Origin: Alphaproteobacteria bacterium
GTDB taxonomy: Bacteria > Pseudomonadota > Alphaproteobacteria > RF32 > CAG-239
Length of the DNA stretch: 64,000 nucleotides
Reading direction: 5' to 3'
Assembly: GCA_017501665.1 (NCBI GenBank)
Contig: JAFVWM010000017.1
Coordinates: 30,361 to 94,360 of the forward strand
Shown here piece after piece: positions 1 through 8,132 of this stretch; within the stretch, counting starts at the first letter, position 1; every line of letters starts with the position of its first letter. Position numbers and translations under genes: made by a program. Below the pieces are notes generated by a model. It worked only from the letters and a program-made list of their open reading frames with translations, had not been told where the DNA came from and ran no database searches.

Positions 1-221
1 TTGCCGTCAATATACATTTTGATTGAATCATTGCGTTGTTTAATCATTGTTTGCATCATAGCCATCAATTCTTCATCAGTAGCTTTTTCTTTGCCCTTAC
101 CTCTGGCTTCAACATCTTTTTCTTTTTGACCGGCAATAATCATTCTGACGGCACTTGTTGTAACGGTATCTTTAGCCAACATTGCTGTTTTCAAAGCATT
201 TTGCAAATCATCTCTCAACAT
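1..221 (-). CDS. GatB/YqeY domain protein (3' part lost at window edge)
   Basis: The minus-strand frame opens with ATG at 221-219, preceded by AGGAG about ten bases upstream, and runs off the window start. The visible 73 residues begin MLRDDLQNALKTAM and contain TTSAVRMIIAGQKEKD and TDEELMAMMQTMIKQR, the pattern of the YqeY family. This family shares its fold with the tail of the GatB amidotransferase subunit and may bind tRNA; its cellular role is not settled. Family members are about 150 residues long, so roughly half is missing. It is the last visible gene of a minus-strand run after the DUF4105 gene. Confidence 0.85.
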   Translation of the reverse strand, partial: MLRDDLQNALKTAMLAKDTVTTSAVRMIIAGQKEKDVEARGKGKEKATDEELMAMMQTMIKQRNDSIKMYIDG

Positions 222-301
222 ATTTATTAAACTCCTTAATACATTTTATTAAAATTTGAACCAATAATAAACTTTTTGCATAAAAATTGCAAGGTCATAA
301 A

Positions 302-2098
302 TTAGAAGAAATAACGCATTTTTAATAAAAATTCGTTTTCATCTTTGCCATATCTGTCTTCAAACAAAGCTTCTGCCGAAACAGAAACATTCGTATCAAT
401 CACATAATTAAGTTCTGCCCGATAACTTGTCATATTACCTATTTTTTGACTTGCCAGCCACGGCGTTACTTCCAACAAACCTTTCCATTTATCAAAATCA
501 AGCAAAACACCGGTATTTAACCCAAAAGACAACATTGAATTATGAGGCAAAAATCCACCGGTTGACGCCTTATTATTCCAAAAAGCAAAACCCCAAATAT
601 TATCCGAAAAAGCATAAGCCTTACCTGTTCCTATCATCAAATTGCCGATATAGCCTTCTTTTTTGCTAACCGCATCAGTCCACCTTTCAATATTAGCTTT
701 TATCTGAAACGACAAAGGATTAAACATCTCATCAGCCGGCGAGATTGAGCGAATTGTCAATAAATCAAAATTTTGCAAAACCGTTTTATTATCCTGATTA
801 TAATGACGCAACTTTGTTTCCAAAAAATTTATTTCTGCCCCTTTTAACAACCCAAAATCATTATCCGTTAGCGAATGATATGCCGGACGATAAGCAATTT
901 CTTCAAAAACATTACCGTTTTTTGCTCCAATTCCGGCACTTAAGCGCATCGATTCGTGAGATTCTAAAGGCGATTTTCCTTTTATCTTTTTATTTTTTTT
1001 TGTTGTTTTCAACTTGCTTCTTTGACGTAAAATCTCAAAACTTTGCTTGCGATAATCAGCTAATTCCAATTTTTTTGCCACATATTGATATTGCACAAAT
1101 TGATATGCCGTACCTAAGATATCTGATTTTTCATCTTCACTCAAATTTTCCGGTAAATCATATTTTTTTTCTCTCAATCCCTTGAAATAAGCCTTTTTCT
1201 GTACATCATTCATATCTGCCACAGCTTCAACAATTTGCTTTTGTCGAGACGGACGATAATTTATATCTTTAACAAAATCTTTACTGCGAAAAACAGCCTT
1301 AAAACTATCTAACGGAATTACCTGAACCGGAAATTTTGAAGCCAATTTCAACGACGGACGAACCGCATCTAACATTTCTAACAACATATATGAACAGTTT
1401 TTGCTAAAGAAATAATACCTTGATTGTGTCTGTCCTATCTCCCACAAATGCGCCACAAAAAAGTTTAATTCTTCTTGCGTTAAATCAAGATTAAGCTCCC
1501 AAATATCACGATTTTCAATATTATTGTAAGTGTTGATAATATCATAATAAGGTTTAACCGTAAAACCTCCGAAATATCTGCCGGTTAATCCGAACAGAGC
1601 ATACAACGGCCCCGGATTCTCACCGGTAAAAGCACCATAATTTGCCCCATGCGCCAACATCTGCGTACCCTTGCGCTTGGTATCAATTCTGATTAAAGTA
1701 TGTCCGAAAAGTGATGACGGATTATTCATATACGCATCGGTAAACAACAATGTTACACCGGCAGGTTGTAAATCATGCTTAAACTCTTCAAATTCTTCAC
1801 ATTTCGGAAATTTTGCTGTTATTAATTTGTGCTTTTTTAAGAATAAATAACGAGCCGGAAATTGACATTTCAATTTATTATCATCAGAATTAAATAAATT
1901 TATCGTAGCTTCCAATTCAGCCTTAGGATTGGTTTTACCATCTTTTGATAAAAAGAAATTGGGACTATCAATCGAGCTTTTTTGGTCTTGATAATGCCCG
2001 ATAGCCAACCACTCGGCAGAGTTTGACCAATCTTCTGCCCAAACATTAAAAGAAAACAAAAAGCTCAAAAAAAAGACAAAGTAACGCATTGAAAACAT
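302..2098 (-). CDS. DUF4105 (Lnb N-terminal-like) envelope protein with outer-membrane-like C-terminus
   Basis: This 598-residue protein starts with a hydrophobic signal peptide (about residues 4-21, ending VWA). Residues 110-270 resemble DUF4105: LLFTDAYMNNPSSLFGHTLI, then a histidine/glycine segment (LAHGANYGAF) and a KNCSYMLLEML segment. These supply His and Cys residues of a putative NlpC/P60-like papain fold. After a lysine-rich linker (about 360-380) the second half has alternating polar and hydrophobic stretches and ends LKMRYFF, the terminal aromatic typical of beta-barrel outer-membrane proteins. I infer an outer-membrane or periplasmic hydrolase-like protein; the substrate is unknown. 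No strong ribosome site precedes the ATG, and a second ATG lies three codons in. Confidence 0.75.
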   Translation of the reverse strand: MFSMRYFVFFLSFLFSFNVWAEDWSNSAEWLAIGHYQDQKSSIDSPNFFLSKDGKTNPKAELEATINLFNSDDNKLKCQFPARYLFLKKHKLITAKFPKCEEFEEFKHDLQPAGVTLLFTDAYMNNPSSLFGHTLIRIDTKRKGTQMLAHGANYGAFTGENPGPLYALFGLTGRYFGGFTVKPYYDIINTYNNIENRDIWELNLDLTQEELNFFVAHLWEIGQTQSRYYFFSKNCSYMLLEMLDAVRPSLKLASKFPVQVIPLDSFKAVFRSKDFVKDINYRPSRQKQIVEAVADMNDVQKKAYFKGLREKKYDLPENLSEDEKSDILGTAYQFVQYQYVAKKLELADYRKQSFEILRQRSKLKTTKKNKKIKGKSPLESHESMRLSAGIGAKNGNVFEEIAYRPAYHSLTDNDFGLLKGAEINFLETKLRHYNQDNKTVLQNFDLLTIRSISPADEMFNPLSFQIKANIERWTDAVSKKEGYIGNLMIGTGKAYAFSDNIWGFAFWNNKASTGGFLPHNSMLSFGLNTGVLLDFDKWKGLLEVTPWLASQKIGNMTSYRAELNYVIDTNVSVSAEALFEDRYGKDENEFLLKMRYFF

Positions 2099-2107
2099 TT
2101 TTCGGAA

Positions 2108-2171
2108 AATAGATTATCTGAATCAATTTTATAAAAAAGGTGAATAGATTATCTAAATCAATTTTATAAAA
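2108..2171. repeat. 35-bp-period direct repeat upstream of the DUF4105 gene
   Basis: A segment of about 27 bases around AGATTATCTGAATCAATTTT occurs twice, starting near 2110 and 2145, with one substitution (G to A). It fills the leader between the DUF4105 start and the palindromic element. It may be a duplicated promoter or operator, or debris of the neighbouring repeat; nothing more can be said from the sequence. Confidence 0.6.
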
Positions 2172-2292
2172 GTCGGAGAATGGTTTAGATAGAGTAATTT
2201 CTAGGGGAGTTAAAAATTTTAGCGTACAAATAGCTACGTGAATTTTTAACTCCCCCGTAAAATTGCTCTAGATGAGCTATTATACGACTTTT
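2168..2292 (-). repeat. Nested palindromic 3'-end element, copy 1 (after the DUF3015 gene)
   Basis: Outer arms AAAAGTCG/CGACTTTT enclose the conserved ends CGGAGAA and TTATACG, an imperfect stem, an inner GGGGAGTTAAAAATT-type stem, and an apical hairpin GCGTAC-AAATA-GCTACGTGA. The right end touches the stop codon of the DUF3015 gene at 2291-2293. Read from that gene, the element ends CGACTTTTAT, a hairpin followed by U residues. It is closest to the copy at 55582-55700, with which it shares the inner stem sequence. Likely a terminator or mRNA 3'-end structure belonging to a repeat family. Confidence 0.8.
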
Positions 2293-2746
2293 ATGCATTC
2301 ATAGATAAAATTGATAAAGTCAATTCTACCGCATCAACATCATTGCTGGCAAACAAAGTACCGAAATTATTATGAATTTTTGCTGACAATTCATTAACAT
2401 CAGCATTTAAAATACCGGCAACGGTAACCAGAGTTTCACCATGACCGACAGAAGCGTCAAACGCAAATTGTTCCATATTGTTTTCTAAGAAAGAAAGCAA
2501 CATTTTGCCTGTACCACCGCTTACACGACCGTTAGGATCACAACCTGATGTACCTGTGGTAATACCGAAAGTTTGTGTTCCGAATAAACCATTAGTAGTA
2601 GCAGCCAAAACTTGCGGAACAATGCCGGATTGTCCTCTCCAAGCCATAGAACCCAAACCGCAACCGGTTGAATCATATGCATTGGCATTAGATGACAAAG
2701 CGATTAAACCTGCAACCACTGTGGACAAAAGATAAAATTTTTTCAT
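2291..2746 (-). CDS. DUF3015 family exported protein
   Basis: This 151-residue product carries a signal peptide (MKKFYLLSTVVAGLIALSS then NANA) and the DUF3015 signature: GCGLGSMAWRGQSG, VPQVLAATTNG, TFGITTGTSGC. The two conserved cysteines could form a disulfide in the periplasm. The family is common in Proteobacteria without a defined role. I use the internal ATG at 2746 because GGAG lies nine bases before it; the longer frame begins with TTG and has no ribosome site. Its stop abuts a palindromic element, which probably ends the transcript. Codon use is like the neighbours. Confidence 0.8.
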   Translation of the reverse strand: MKKFYLLSTVVAGLIALSSNANAYDSTGCGLGSMAWRGQSGIVPQVLAATTNGLFGTQTFGITTGTSGCDPNGRVSGGTGKMLLSFLENNMEQFAFDASVGHGETLVTVAGILNADVNELSAKIHNNFGTLFASNDVDAVELTLSILSMNA

Positions 2747-2845
2747 TAGTAGTATCTCCAAAAATTTTCAAAATACCTTTTCAGTCTAATAACAAAATTT
2801 TCTTTTGTGTATATATTTAAAAAATTTTTCCCCAAAAGAAAACAC

Positions 2846-2873
2846 TTGATTTATTTTTTTTAGCTGTTATATT
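2846..2873 (+). promoter_or_regulatory. Candidate sigma70-type promoter for greA
   Basis: TTGATT (2846-2851) and TATATT (2868-2873) are separated by 16 bases, a good match to a housekeeping promoter. Transcription would begin near 2880, about 80 bases before the greA ATG, so the transcript would contain the leader hairpin. Confidence 0.6.
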
Positions 2874-2901
2874 CTCTTCCATCGAAAATGAATAGATAGT
2901 T

Positions 2902-2937
2902 CTGTGAAGGATTTTACCCCTCGCAGTTCTTTTTTTT
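2902..2937 (+). terminator. Terminator-like hairpin in the greA leader (attenuator)
   Basis: CTGTGAAGG (2902-2910) can pair with CCCTCGCAG (2918-2926) with one G-U pair and one mismatch. The stem is followed by TTCTTTTTTTT, ending 24 bases before the greA start codon. It lies downstream of the candidate promoter, so some transcripts should end here and leave a short RNA of about 55 nt. E. coli greA has a comparable leader terminator (GraL); the parallel is inferred from layout, not sequence. Confidence 0.65.
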
Positions 2938-2961
2938 AACATTAAAAATAAAGGTGAAAAA

Positions 2962-3435
2962 ATGGAAAAATTTCCTTTGACCAAGATTGGTTTTAATGCT
3001 TTGGAAGCAGAACTGAAAAACTTAAAAGGTGTTGAGCGCCCAAATATCATTGCCGCCATTTCTGAGGCCCGAGCTCAAGGCGACTTATCTGAAAATGCCG
3101 AATATTCTGCCGCCAAAGAAAAACAAAGTTTTATTGAAGGACGTATTCAAGATTTGGAAGCTGTATTAAGTCGCGCCCAAGTAATTGATGTTGCTTCTGT
3201 TAAAAGCAACGTAATCCGTTTTGGTGCCACCGTTTTGGTCGCTGATGAAGATTCCAACGAAGAAAATTCATATCAAATCGTTGGAGATTACGAAGCCGAC
3301 ATCGAAAAAAACAAAATTTCTTTATCTTCGCCTTTAGCAAAGGCTCTTATCGGTAAAGAAGTCGGTGACGTCGCCGAGTTTAAAGCTCCCTCCGGAAACA
3401 AATCTTTTGAAATATTGGAAGTAAAATATATTTAA
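2962..3435 (+). CDS. greA: Transcription elongation factor GreA
   Basis: GreA binds the secondary channel of RNA polymerase and stimulates cleavage of backtracked transcripts. The 157 residues match the usual length. An N-terminal coiled coil (about 8-75) has the diagnostic stretch ISEARAQGDLSENAEYSAAKE, containing the acidic tip residues that act at the active centre. It is followed by the FKBP-like C-terminal domain with GATV and the SSPLAKALIGKEVGD motif. AAAGGTG precedes the ATG. The gene stands alone, behind its own promoter and leader hairpin, and is followed by a terminator. Confidence 0.96.
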   Translation: MEKFPLTKIGFNALEAELKNLKGVERPNIIAAISEARAQGDLSENAEYSAAKEKQSFIEGRIQDLEAVLSRAQVIDVASVKSNVIRFGATVLVADEDSNEENSYQIVGDYEADIEKNKISLSSPLAKALIGKEVGDVAEFKAPSGNKSFEILEVKYI

Positions 3436-3461
3436 AATATTTTTTTTGAAACTATATAAAA

Positions 3462-3495
3462 ACTGCCTGATAAAATTTGGGCAGTCTTTTTATTT
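3462..3495 (+). terminator. Intrinsic terminator of greA
   Basis: ACTGCC (3462-3467) pairs with GGCAGT (3480-3485) across a 12-base loop and is followed by CTTTTTATTTT. It separates greA from the next gene pair. Confidence 0.8.
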
Positions 3496-3507
3496 TAGGA
3501 GATTACC

Positions 3508-3732
3508 ATGCACGATGATTTTATTAAAAATTCTAATGAATGCGATTGCGATGAAGATAATAAATGCGGTTGCTCATACCCAAACAATGTAAACTCATCT
3601 GCTTGCGGATGTGATGAAAATGACAATAATTGTTCTTGTCTTAAAACTGATAAAGAAACAAAAAATTATATAATTGAAGAAAGCATTTGCTTATGCGACA
3701 GCAATGCCGACTGTTCATGTAACAAAATATAA
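3508..3732 (+). CDS. Small acidic CxC-repeat protein upstream of trxB
   Basis: This 74-residue protein has 12 cysteines, all in CxC pairs, arranged as three modules: Cys12/14-20/22, Cys33/35-42/44 and Cys61/63-69/71. Each module reads CxC-Asp-x(4 or 5)-CxC. The linkers are rich in Asp, Glu and Asn, there is no signal peptide, and I recognise no family. The spacing suits binding of soft metals such as Zn, Cu or Cd, or thiol-disulfide exchange. AGGAG precedes the ATG, and the thioredoxin reductase gene starts eight bases after its stop, so the two are almost certainly co-translated. This points to a redox or metal-handling role, which is inference. FolD in this window ends in a similar module. 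Confidence 0.75.
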   Translation: MHDDFIKNSNECDCDEDNKCGCSYPNNVNSSACGCDENDNNCSCLKTDKETKNYIIEESICLCDSNADCSCNKI

Positions 3733-3739
3733 TAAAGAC

Positions 3740-4669
3740 ATGGCTCAATATCAAAGTGACATTTTAATTATCGGCTCCGGTCCGGCAGGATATACTGCGG
3801 GTATCTATGCTTCACGTACCGGCAAAACATCTTTTTTGGTCTCCGGTGAAGAAGAAGGAGGACAGCTGATACTAAGTAATGACGTTGAAAACTTTCCCGG
3901 ATTTGAGGATGCAATAACCGGTACGGATTTAATGAATAAAATAAAAAAACAAGCCTTAAACTTAGGCGTTAAAATCATCAATGATAAAATCGTTGAGGTA
4001 GATTTTTCGCATTATCCGTTTGAATGTTCATCACAAAATCACAATGTTTTTTATGCCAAAAGCATAATTATTGCTACCGGAGCTTCGGCAAAATGGCTAG
4101 AAATAGAAACCGAAGAACAATATAAAGGCTATGGTATATCGGTATGCGCCACTTGCGATGGTTTCTTTTACAAAAACAAAGATGTTGCCGTTATCGGTGG
4201 CGGTAATTCTGCCCTAGAAGAAGCTTTATATTTGGCCAATTTTGCTCGTTCTGTAACCATAATTCATCGACGAGAATCCCTAAGAGCTGACAAAAGAGCT
4301 CAAGAAAAAATTAAACAACACCCAAAAATTAGTGTAAAATATGATGTAACCGTTGAAAAATTTATTGGTGAAGACAAAAACCTAAAAGGCATAAAAATCA
4401 AAAATGTTAAAAATGACAAAGAAGAAATAATTAAAATTGACGGTGTTTTTATAGCCATAGGACACAAACCAAATACCGAATTTTTGCGTGGTGAAATAAA
4501 TTTAGATAAAGATGGCTATATTATAACACAACCTAATTCTTGCAAAACAAATATCGAAGGAGTTTTTGCCTGTGGCGATGTCAAAGATCCGAAGTTTCGC
4601 CAAGCCGTAATCGCCGCAGGATCAGGTGCTATGGCAGCCATCGAAGCTACACGTTGGCTTGGACAATAA
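3740..4669 (+). CDS. trxB: Thioredoxin-disulfide reductase
   Basis: The enzyme moves electrons from NADPH through FAD to thioredoxin in the cytoplasm. From the ATG at 3740 the protein has 309 residues, the normal size. It shows the FAD-binding GSGPAG (12-17), the redox-active CATC (Cys136, Cys139), the NADPH-binding GGGNSA (153-158), and the C-terminal FAD segment GVFACGDVKDPKFRQAVIAAGSG. A longer frame from 3674 overlaps the cysteine-rich gene and adds 22 residues unlike the family, so I reject that start. The spacing of eight bases after the previous stop suggests translational coupling. Confidence 0.95.
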   Translation: MAQYQSDILIIGSGPAGYTAGIYASRTGKTSFLVSGEEEGGQLILSNDVENFPGFEDAITGTDLMNKIKKQALNLGVKIINDKIVEVDFSHYPFECSSQNHNVFYAKSIIIATGASAKWLEIETEEQYKGYGISVCATCDGFFYKNKDVAVIGGGNSALEEALYLANFARSVTIIHRRESLRADKRAQEKIKQHPKISVKYDVTVEKFIGEDKNLKGIKIKNVKNDKEEIIKIDGVFIAIGHKPNTEFLRGEINLDKDGYIITQPNSCKTNIEGVFACGDVKDPKFRQAVIAAGSGAMAAIEATRWLGQ

Positions 4670-4680
4670 AAAACAAAAAA

Positions 4681-4712
4681 AATACAGCCGGAAATATATT
4701 TTCGGCTGTATT
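4681..4712. terminator. Bidirectional terminator between trxB and the 193-residue gene
   Basis: AATACAGCCG (4681-4690) and CGGCTGTATT (4703-4712) form a perfect ten-base stem with A-runs on the left and T-rich sequence on the right. It serves the convergent genes on both sides. Confidence 0.8.
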
Positions 4713-4720
4713 AATAGAAT

Positions 4721-5302
4721 TTAGAAACTGACAACCAAACGATTACCTATACTGTACTTTGGTTCAACACTACAACGCGCTGTTCCGTTTTCCATTATAA
4801 AGTAATATGGGTTACTATCTTTGGAAACATCAGAACACCAAAGCACACCTGTAAACCACAGTTTTTCCGAAGAACGTTGCTCGGCATTGACATCATATTC
4901 GCAGAGAAATTCATCCATTTTCTTAATATTGGTTATCAATTCGATACTCCAATTCTGTTTCAATAGCTCTTTAGAAGGTAATTTACCTTGTTTTCCGGCC
5001 ATTGTACACTTTTCCGCAAAGTTTTTTGAAGTAATCCACTCATCAGCTTTTACATCATCAACTGCGTCACATCGTTTTGCAAGGATAACACCGGGCATTA
5101 TTTCAAAACCCCATACTTCTTTTTTCCTCGCATAATCAAGATACGGCAAAAGTTCAAAATTATTTTCTCGTTTATAAGCAATCGGAAAAATACTTTGAAT
5201 AATCCCTTTTCGCGACTGGAAGTAAACTTCTACCTCTTTTTCAGTCATCTCTGTTGCCACAATTACGGCATCCAAGAGTTTAAATTTTTCTTCTTTTTTC
5301 AT
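4721..5302 (-). CDS. Hypothetical cytoplasmic protein, 193 residues
   Basis: No family recognised. The sequence has no signal peptide or membrane segment and begins MKKEEKFKLLDAVIVATEM. It contains about five Trp and several Cys (for example AKRCDAVDD, EKCTMAGK, VLWCSDVSK) and ends RLVVSF. The segment MENGTARCSVEPKYSIGNRL resembles the closing strand seen in DUF1566-like or fibrobacter-type repeats, but I would not assign it. The start has no clear ribosome site (AAAAAAAGTTAAAT before ATG), a trait shared with other accessory genes here. It is monocistronic, with a 266-base AT-rich gap upstream that holds nothing I can name. Confidence 0.6.
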   Translation of the reverse strand: MKKEEKFKLLDAVIVATEMTEKEVEVYFQSRKGIIQSIFPIAYKRENNFELLPYLDYARKKEVWGFEIMPGVILAKRCDAVDDVKADEWITSKNFAEKCTMAGKQGKLPSKELLKQNWSIELITNIKKMDEFLCEYDVNAEQRSSEKLWFTGVLWCSDVSKDSNPYYFIMENGTARCSVEPKYSIGNRLVVSF

Positions 5303-5568
5303 ATTTAACTTTTTTTAGGTTTATAATTTTTATTTTACAAAAGTAAAATGCGCAACCATTTGAAAGAATAAATAAAACCATAATGCAAAGAAAAACTCCA
5401 AAGCATAATAATAAAACAATTCATCAAATAATAAACACAATACCTTTATATGCTAAATATTCGCTATCATAGTTTAATACAAAATGCAAACTATATTTAA
5501 ATAAGTCAAACATTAATGTTCTTAATAAAAAACAAACTCAGTAATAACAATGCTTCTTATATCTATTA

Positions 5569-6768
5569 TTACTTTCTATCATTTAACAACTTCTGAACAT
5601 ACCTTCCCTGATACATATTAATACCAAAATTATTTCCTGCTTCAATTGATTCGGCATCTTCAACATTATAAAAAATAATTTTCGCTCTTTCTGCTTTGTT
5701 ATTATAATCCATAAAATGTTCATCTTTGCTAAACACATCTATCAAAGAATTGTGCCAACATATTTTCATAAGATCACAGTCCAATTTTTCTCGATTAATA
5801 TACTTCAACTTATCAACAGTTATACCATCGACACAAACTTTGTATCCTCTTGCTTTTGCAAAAGTTTTTGCTAAAATATACGAGTTCATATCACTGAATA
5901 TATCCTCTAACTGTAGCTCTAAAACTATAGTCGAACGCATTGATCCGTTAATACTGTCATCAAACTGAATAAATTCATCAGACAATATTGACGAAACATT
6001 TATATTAACACTGAAATTACCCGACAAATCACCATCATCGTGTCGAGAAATAATTTCCAAAACCCTTTTATTAAGTGTCTCAGATAAAGCCAATTTAAGC
6101 CACGTGTTTGAATTTATATTAACCCTTGGTAACAATGAATCTCTGACATCATCAACCGACACAAAAACTTCTTCAAAAACACGTTGGGGTGCAGATTTAC
6201 CGATAACGGCACAAACTGCTTGGCGTCTTATAAAACTGGAAAAATCAGAGATAGAAATAATTTTTTGTACTTTTGACAACATTTCCGTTGTAAATATTTG
6301 AATATTTGATCGTTCATTTTTTTTATAAACATTCTGTTCCGTAAACAAAGGCTTTATATATTGTTTTTCATTTTCTGACGAAGATACTATTTTTCTATGT
6401 AAGGTATCATAATCACTTTCCAAATCATAAAAAATAACAAATCCCGATTTTTGCATATCAGAATTATTTTTTACAAGCTCATCTTCTTGAAACAAAAACT
6501 GGATTTTTACCAACAGCGACAAAACATCATCAGATTTCTGTTTATCATATACAGCTAAAAAATCATCATTTTTCAGCATAAAAGTCTTTGCCAATCCAGC
6601 TTTCACTAACGGTAAAAACATATTTTCAAGCTCTTTTTTATTTACCGAAGTTTTGTATTTTTCATTTACCATATGCACATTAACACATAAAACAGCATAA
6701 TGGCTCATGTCCGCACAAAAACTTTTTATATCATCAACTATTACACTTCTGACACTTGTATTTTCCAT
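5569..6768 (-). CDS. Degenerate EAL-like protein, paralogue B
   Basis: This 399-residue cytoplasmic protein has a C-terminal half laid out like an EAL phosphodiesterase: FSVNINVSS (for vNlS), IVLELQLEDIF (for LvlEiTE), VCVDGITVDKLKYINREKL (for the LDDFGtGySSL region), MKICWH (for iKID) and NNFGINMYQGRYV (for GcdlaQGyy). The second Asp of the DD pair and the AEGVE glutamate are absent, so cyclic-di-GMP hydrolysis is unlikely. The N-terminal 190 residues are not recognised. It starts two bases after the stop of its paralogue and lacks a ribosome site, indicating coupling. A role as a c-di-GMP or protein-binding adaptor is inference. Confidence 0.6.
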   Translation of the reverse strand: MENTSVRSVIVDDIKSFCADMSHYAVLCVNVHMVNEKYKTSVNKKELENMFLPLVKAGLAKTFMLKNDDFLAVYDKQKSDDVLSLLVKIQFLFQEDELVKNNSDMQKSGFVIFYDLESDYDTLHRKIVSSSENEKQYIKPLFTEQNVYKKNERSNIQIFTTEMLSKVQKIISISDFSSFIRRQAVCAVIGKSAPQRVFEEVFVSVDDVRDSLLPRVNINSNTWLKLALSETLNKRVLEIISRHDDGDLSGNFSVNINVSSILSDEFIQFDDSINGSMRSTIVLELQLEDIFSDMNSYILAKTFAKARGYKVCVDGITVDKLKYINREKLDCDLMKICWHNSLIDVFSKDEHFMDYNNKAERAKIIFYNVEDAESIEAGNNFGINMYQGRYVQKLLNDRK

Positions 6769-6772
6769 ATTA

Positions 6773-8049
6773 TTAACCCAGGTTTCTATCTAAAATTTCT
6801 TTATAATCACACATATCTCTAAAATATCCGGAAATCATTTTTTTTCGTTTTAAGCAATCATTCGGAGTACATCTTTTACCATTAGGACAATGTTTTTGTA
6901 TCATGGCAACCTCCAACTTATCAATATATGGTCCTTGAAATGATCTGATTCCATTTTTAATTCCCCAACGAACAGCATTCTCTCCCAAACATTTTGCTAA
7001 TATAATTTTATTAACACCTATTTCCTCAAATAATTTTTTAATATCTTCAGATTCAGGATTATACTCTTCCATAAGATCATGCCAAAATAATTTAACATAA
7101 TCAAAGCCCAGTGATTTTATATTTAATGTTTGTAACATTTCAATGCTTGTCGCATCTAACAAAATATCATGTCCTGCTTTGTGCAATCTTTCTTTTACAT
7201 TAACAAAGGTGCGCATATTGTTTAACATATCTATCGGTTGCACCTCAATAATTATACTTTGTCCTTGTCCCTTAATATATTGTTCAAAATTAATAAACTC
7301 TAAGGTATTAATTGTAGATAAGTTAAGATTAAGACTTATTTTTCCGGTTCTGTTTTTAATATCTGCAACCTCAAACGATGCCATTGTTTTTTTATCCAGC
7401 GATTGCGTCAAATACAAAAACAACCATTTATTACCTGCCAAATCAATATTTTTATCAAAATTTTGATTTAAATCTTTCACTGCCACAAAATATTCATCAA
7501 ACAACCTGCGATAATTCGACGAATTTTCTAATCTGATAACCCCTTGGTGTTTAACAGCATCAACAAAATTAACCATATCTAAATGTTCTTTAACGGCATC
7601 AATTTGTCCGGCATCAACAGAATTTCGAAATATATTTTCCTTATATTTATCTGCCTCACTTATCATCGATTCTATTTTTTTGTAAAACTCATCAAACTCT
7701 TCCGGCTGATATAAACGAGTAAATTCACTCGAACTTTTGGCTGTCCAAACAGGGTCGGTTATTAAACCCTTACGCAATTTTTCAACTGCATCTTTTATTA
7801 TTTTCTCTGTAATATTTTTACCTAAAATAGCAAAATCACCATTTTCTAAAACAAACATCGTACTATTAGCAATCGAAACCAAATCATCAAACAATCGGGT
7901 AATAATCTTTACAAATTTAGGATGTCTGTTTTAGGTTTTAACTTAGAAATATTTACATACAAAACCTTATACTCGGATTTGTTTCTTGCAACACGTTCCA
8001 AAGTTTCCAATAAATATCTTTCTGTTTCAAAATTTTTGTATCCGACCAT
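6773..8049 (-). pseudogene. Degenerate EAL-like protein, paralogue A, split by a -1 frameshift
   Basis: An ATG at 8049 with AAGGA five bases upstream opens MVGYKNFETERYLLE and stops at 7909-7911 after 46 codons. The main frame (open from 7930, ending at 6773) continues as NRHPKFVKIITRLFDD. The two can be joined at the four-T run at 7929-7932, giving a protein of about 425 residues that aligns in layout with paralogue B. EAL-like landmarks are LNLNLST, SIIIEVQPIDML, ILLDATSIEML, DYVKLFW and NGIRSFQGPYI; the catalytic DD and AEGVE acids are missing. The C-terminal tail has four Cys (HCPNGKRCTPNDC, DMC). The break may be a real mutation or a one-base sequence error. Confidence 0.65.
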
Positions 8050-8132
8050 CTTTATCCTTTATCTCTATTATATAAAACAGTATTATGTTAAAAAAGACTA
8101 AATCAAGCAAATAAACCTTGTTTTCCGTAATT

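Noticed and set aside
36-230. Plus-strand frame of 64 codons at the window start
   Set aside because: It lies opposite the YqeY gene, which has family motifs and a ribosome site.
4540-4731. Basic reading frame at the 3' end of trxB
   Set aside because: Shadow frame of a clear trxB coding region, spanning the terminator.
5303-5568. Small gene or RNA in the 266-base gap
   Set aside because: Only AT-rich sequence with many stops; no hairpin with T-run or ribosome site.
7909-7935. Programmed -1 frameshift in the EAL-like gene
   Set aside because: The run is only four bases with no classic X-XXY-YYZ site or evident stimulatory structure; mutation or sequence error is simpler.
7909-8049. The 46-codon frame as an independent small gene
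   Set aside because: Its sequence continues naturally into the downstream EAL-like frame after a one-base shift, so it is the 5' end of that gene.
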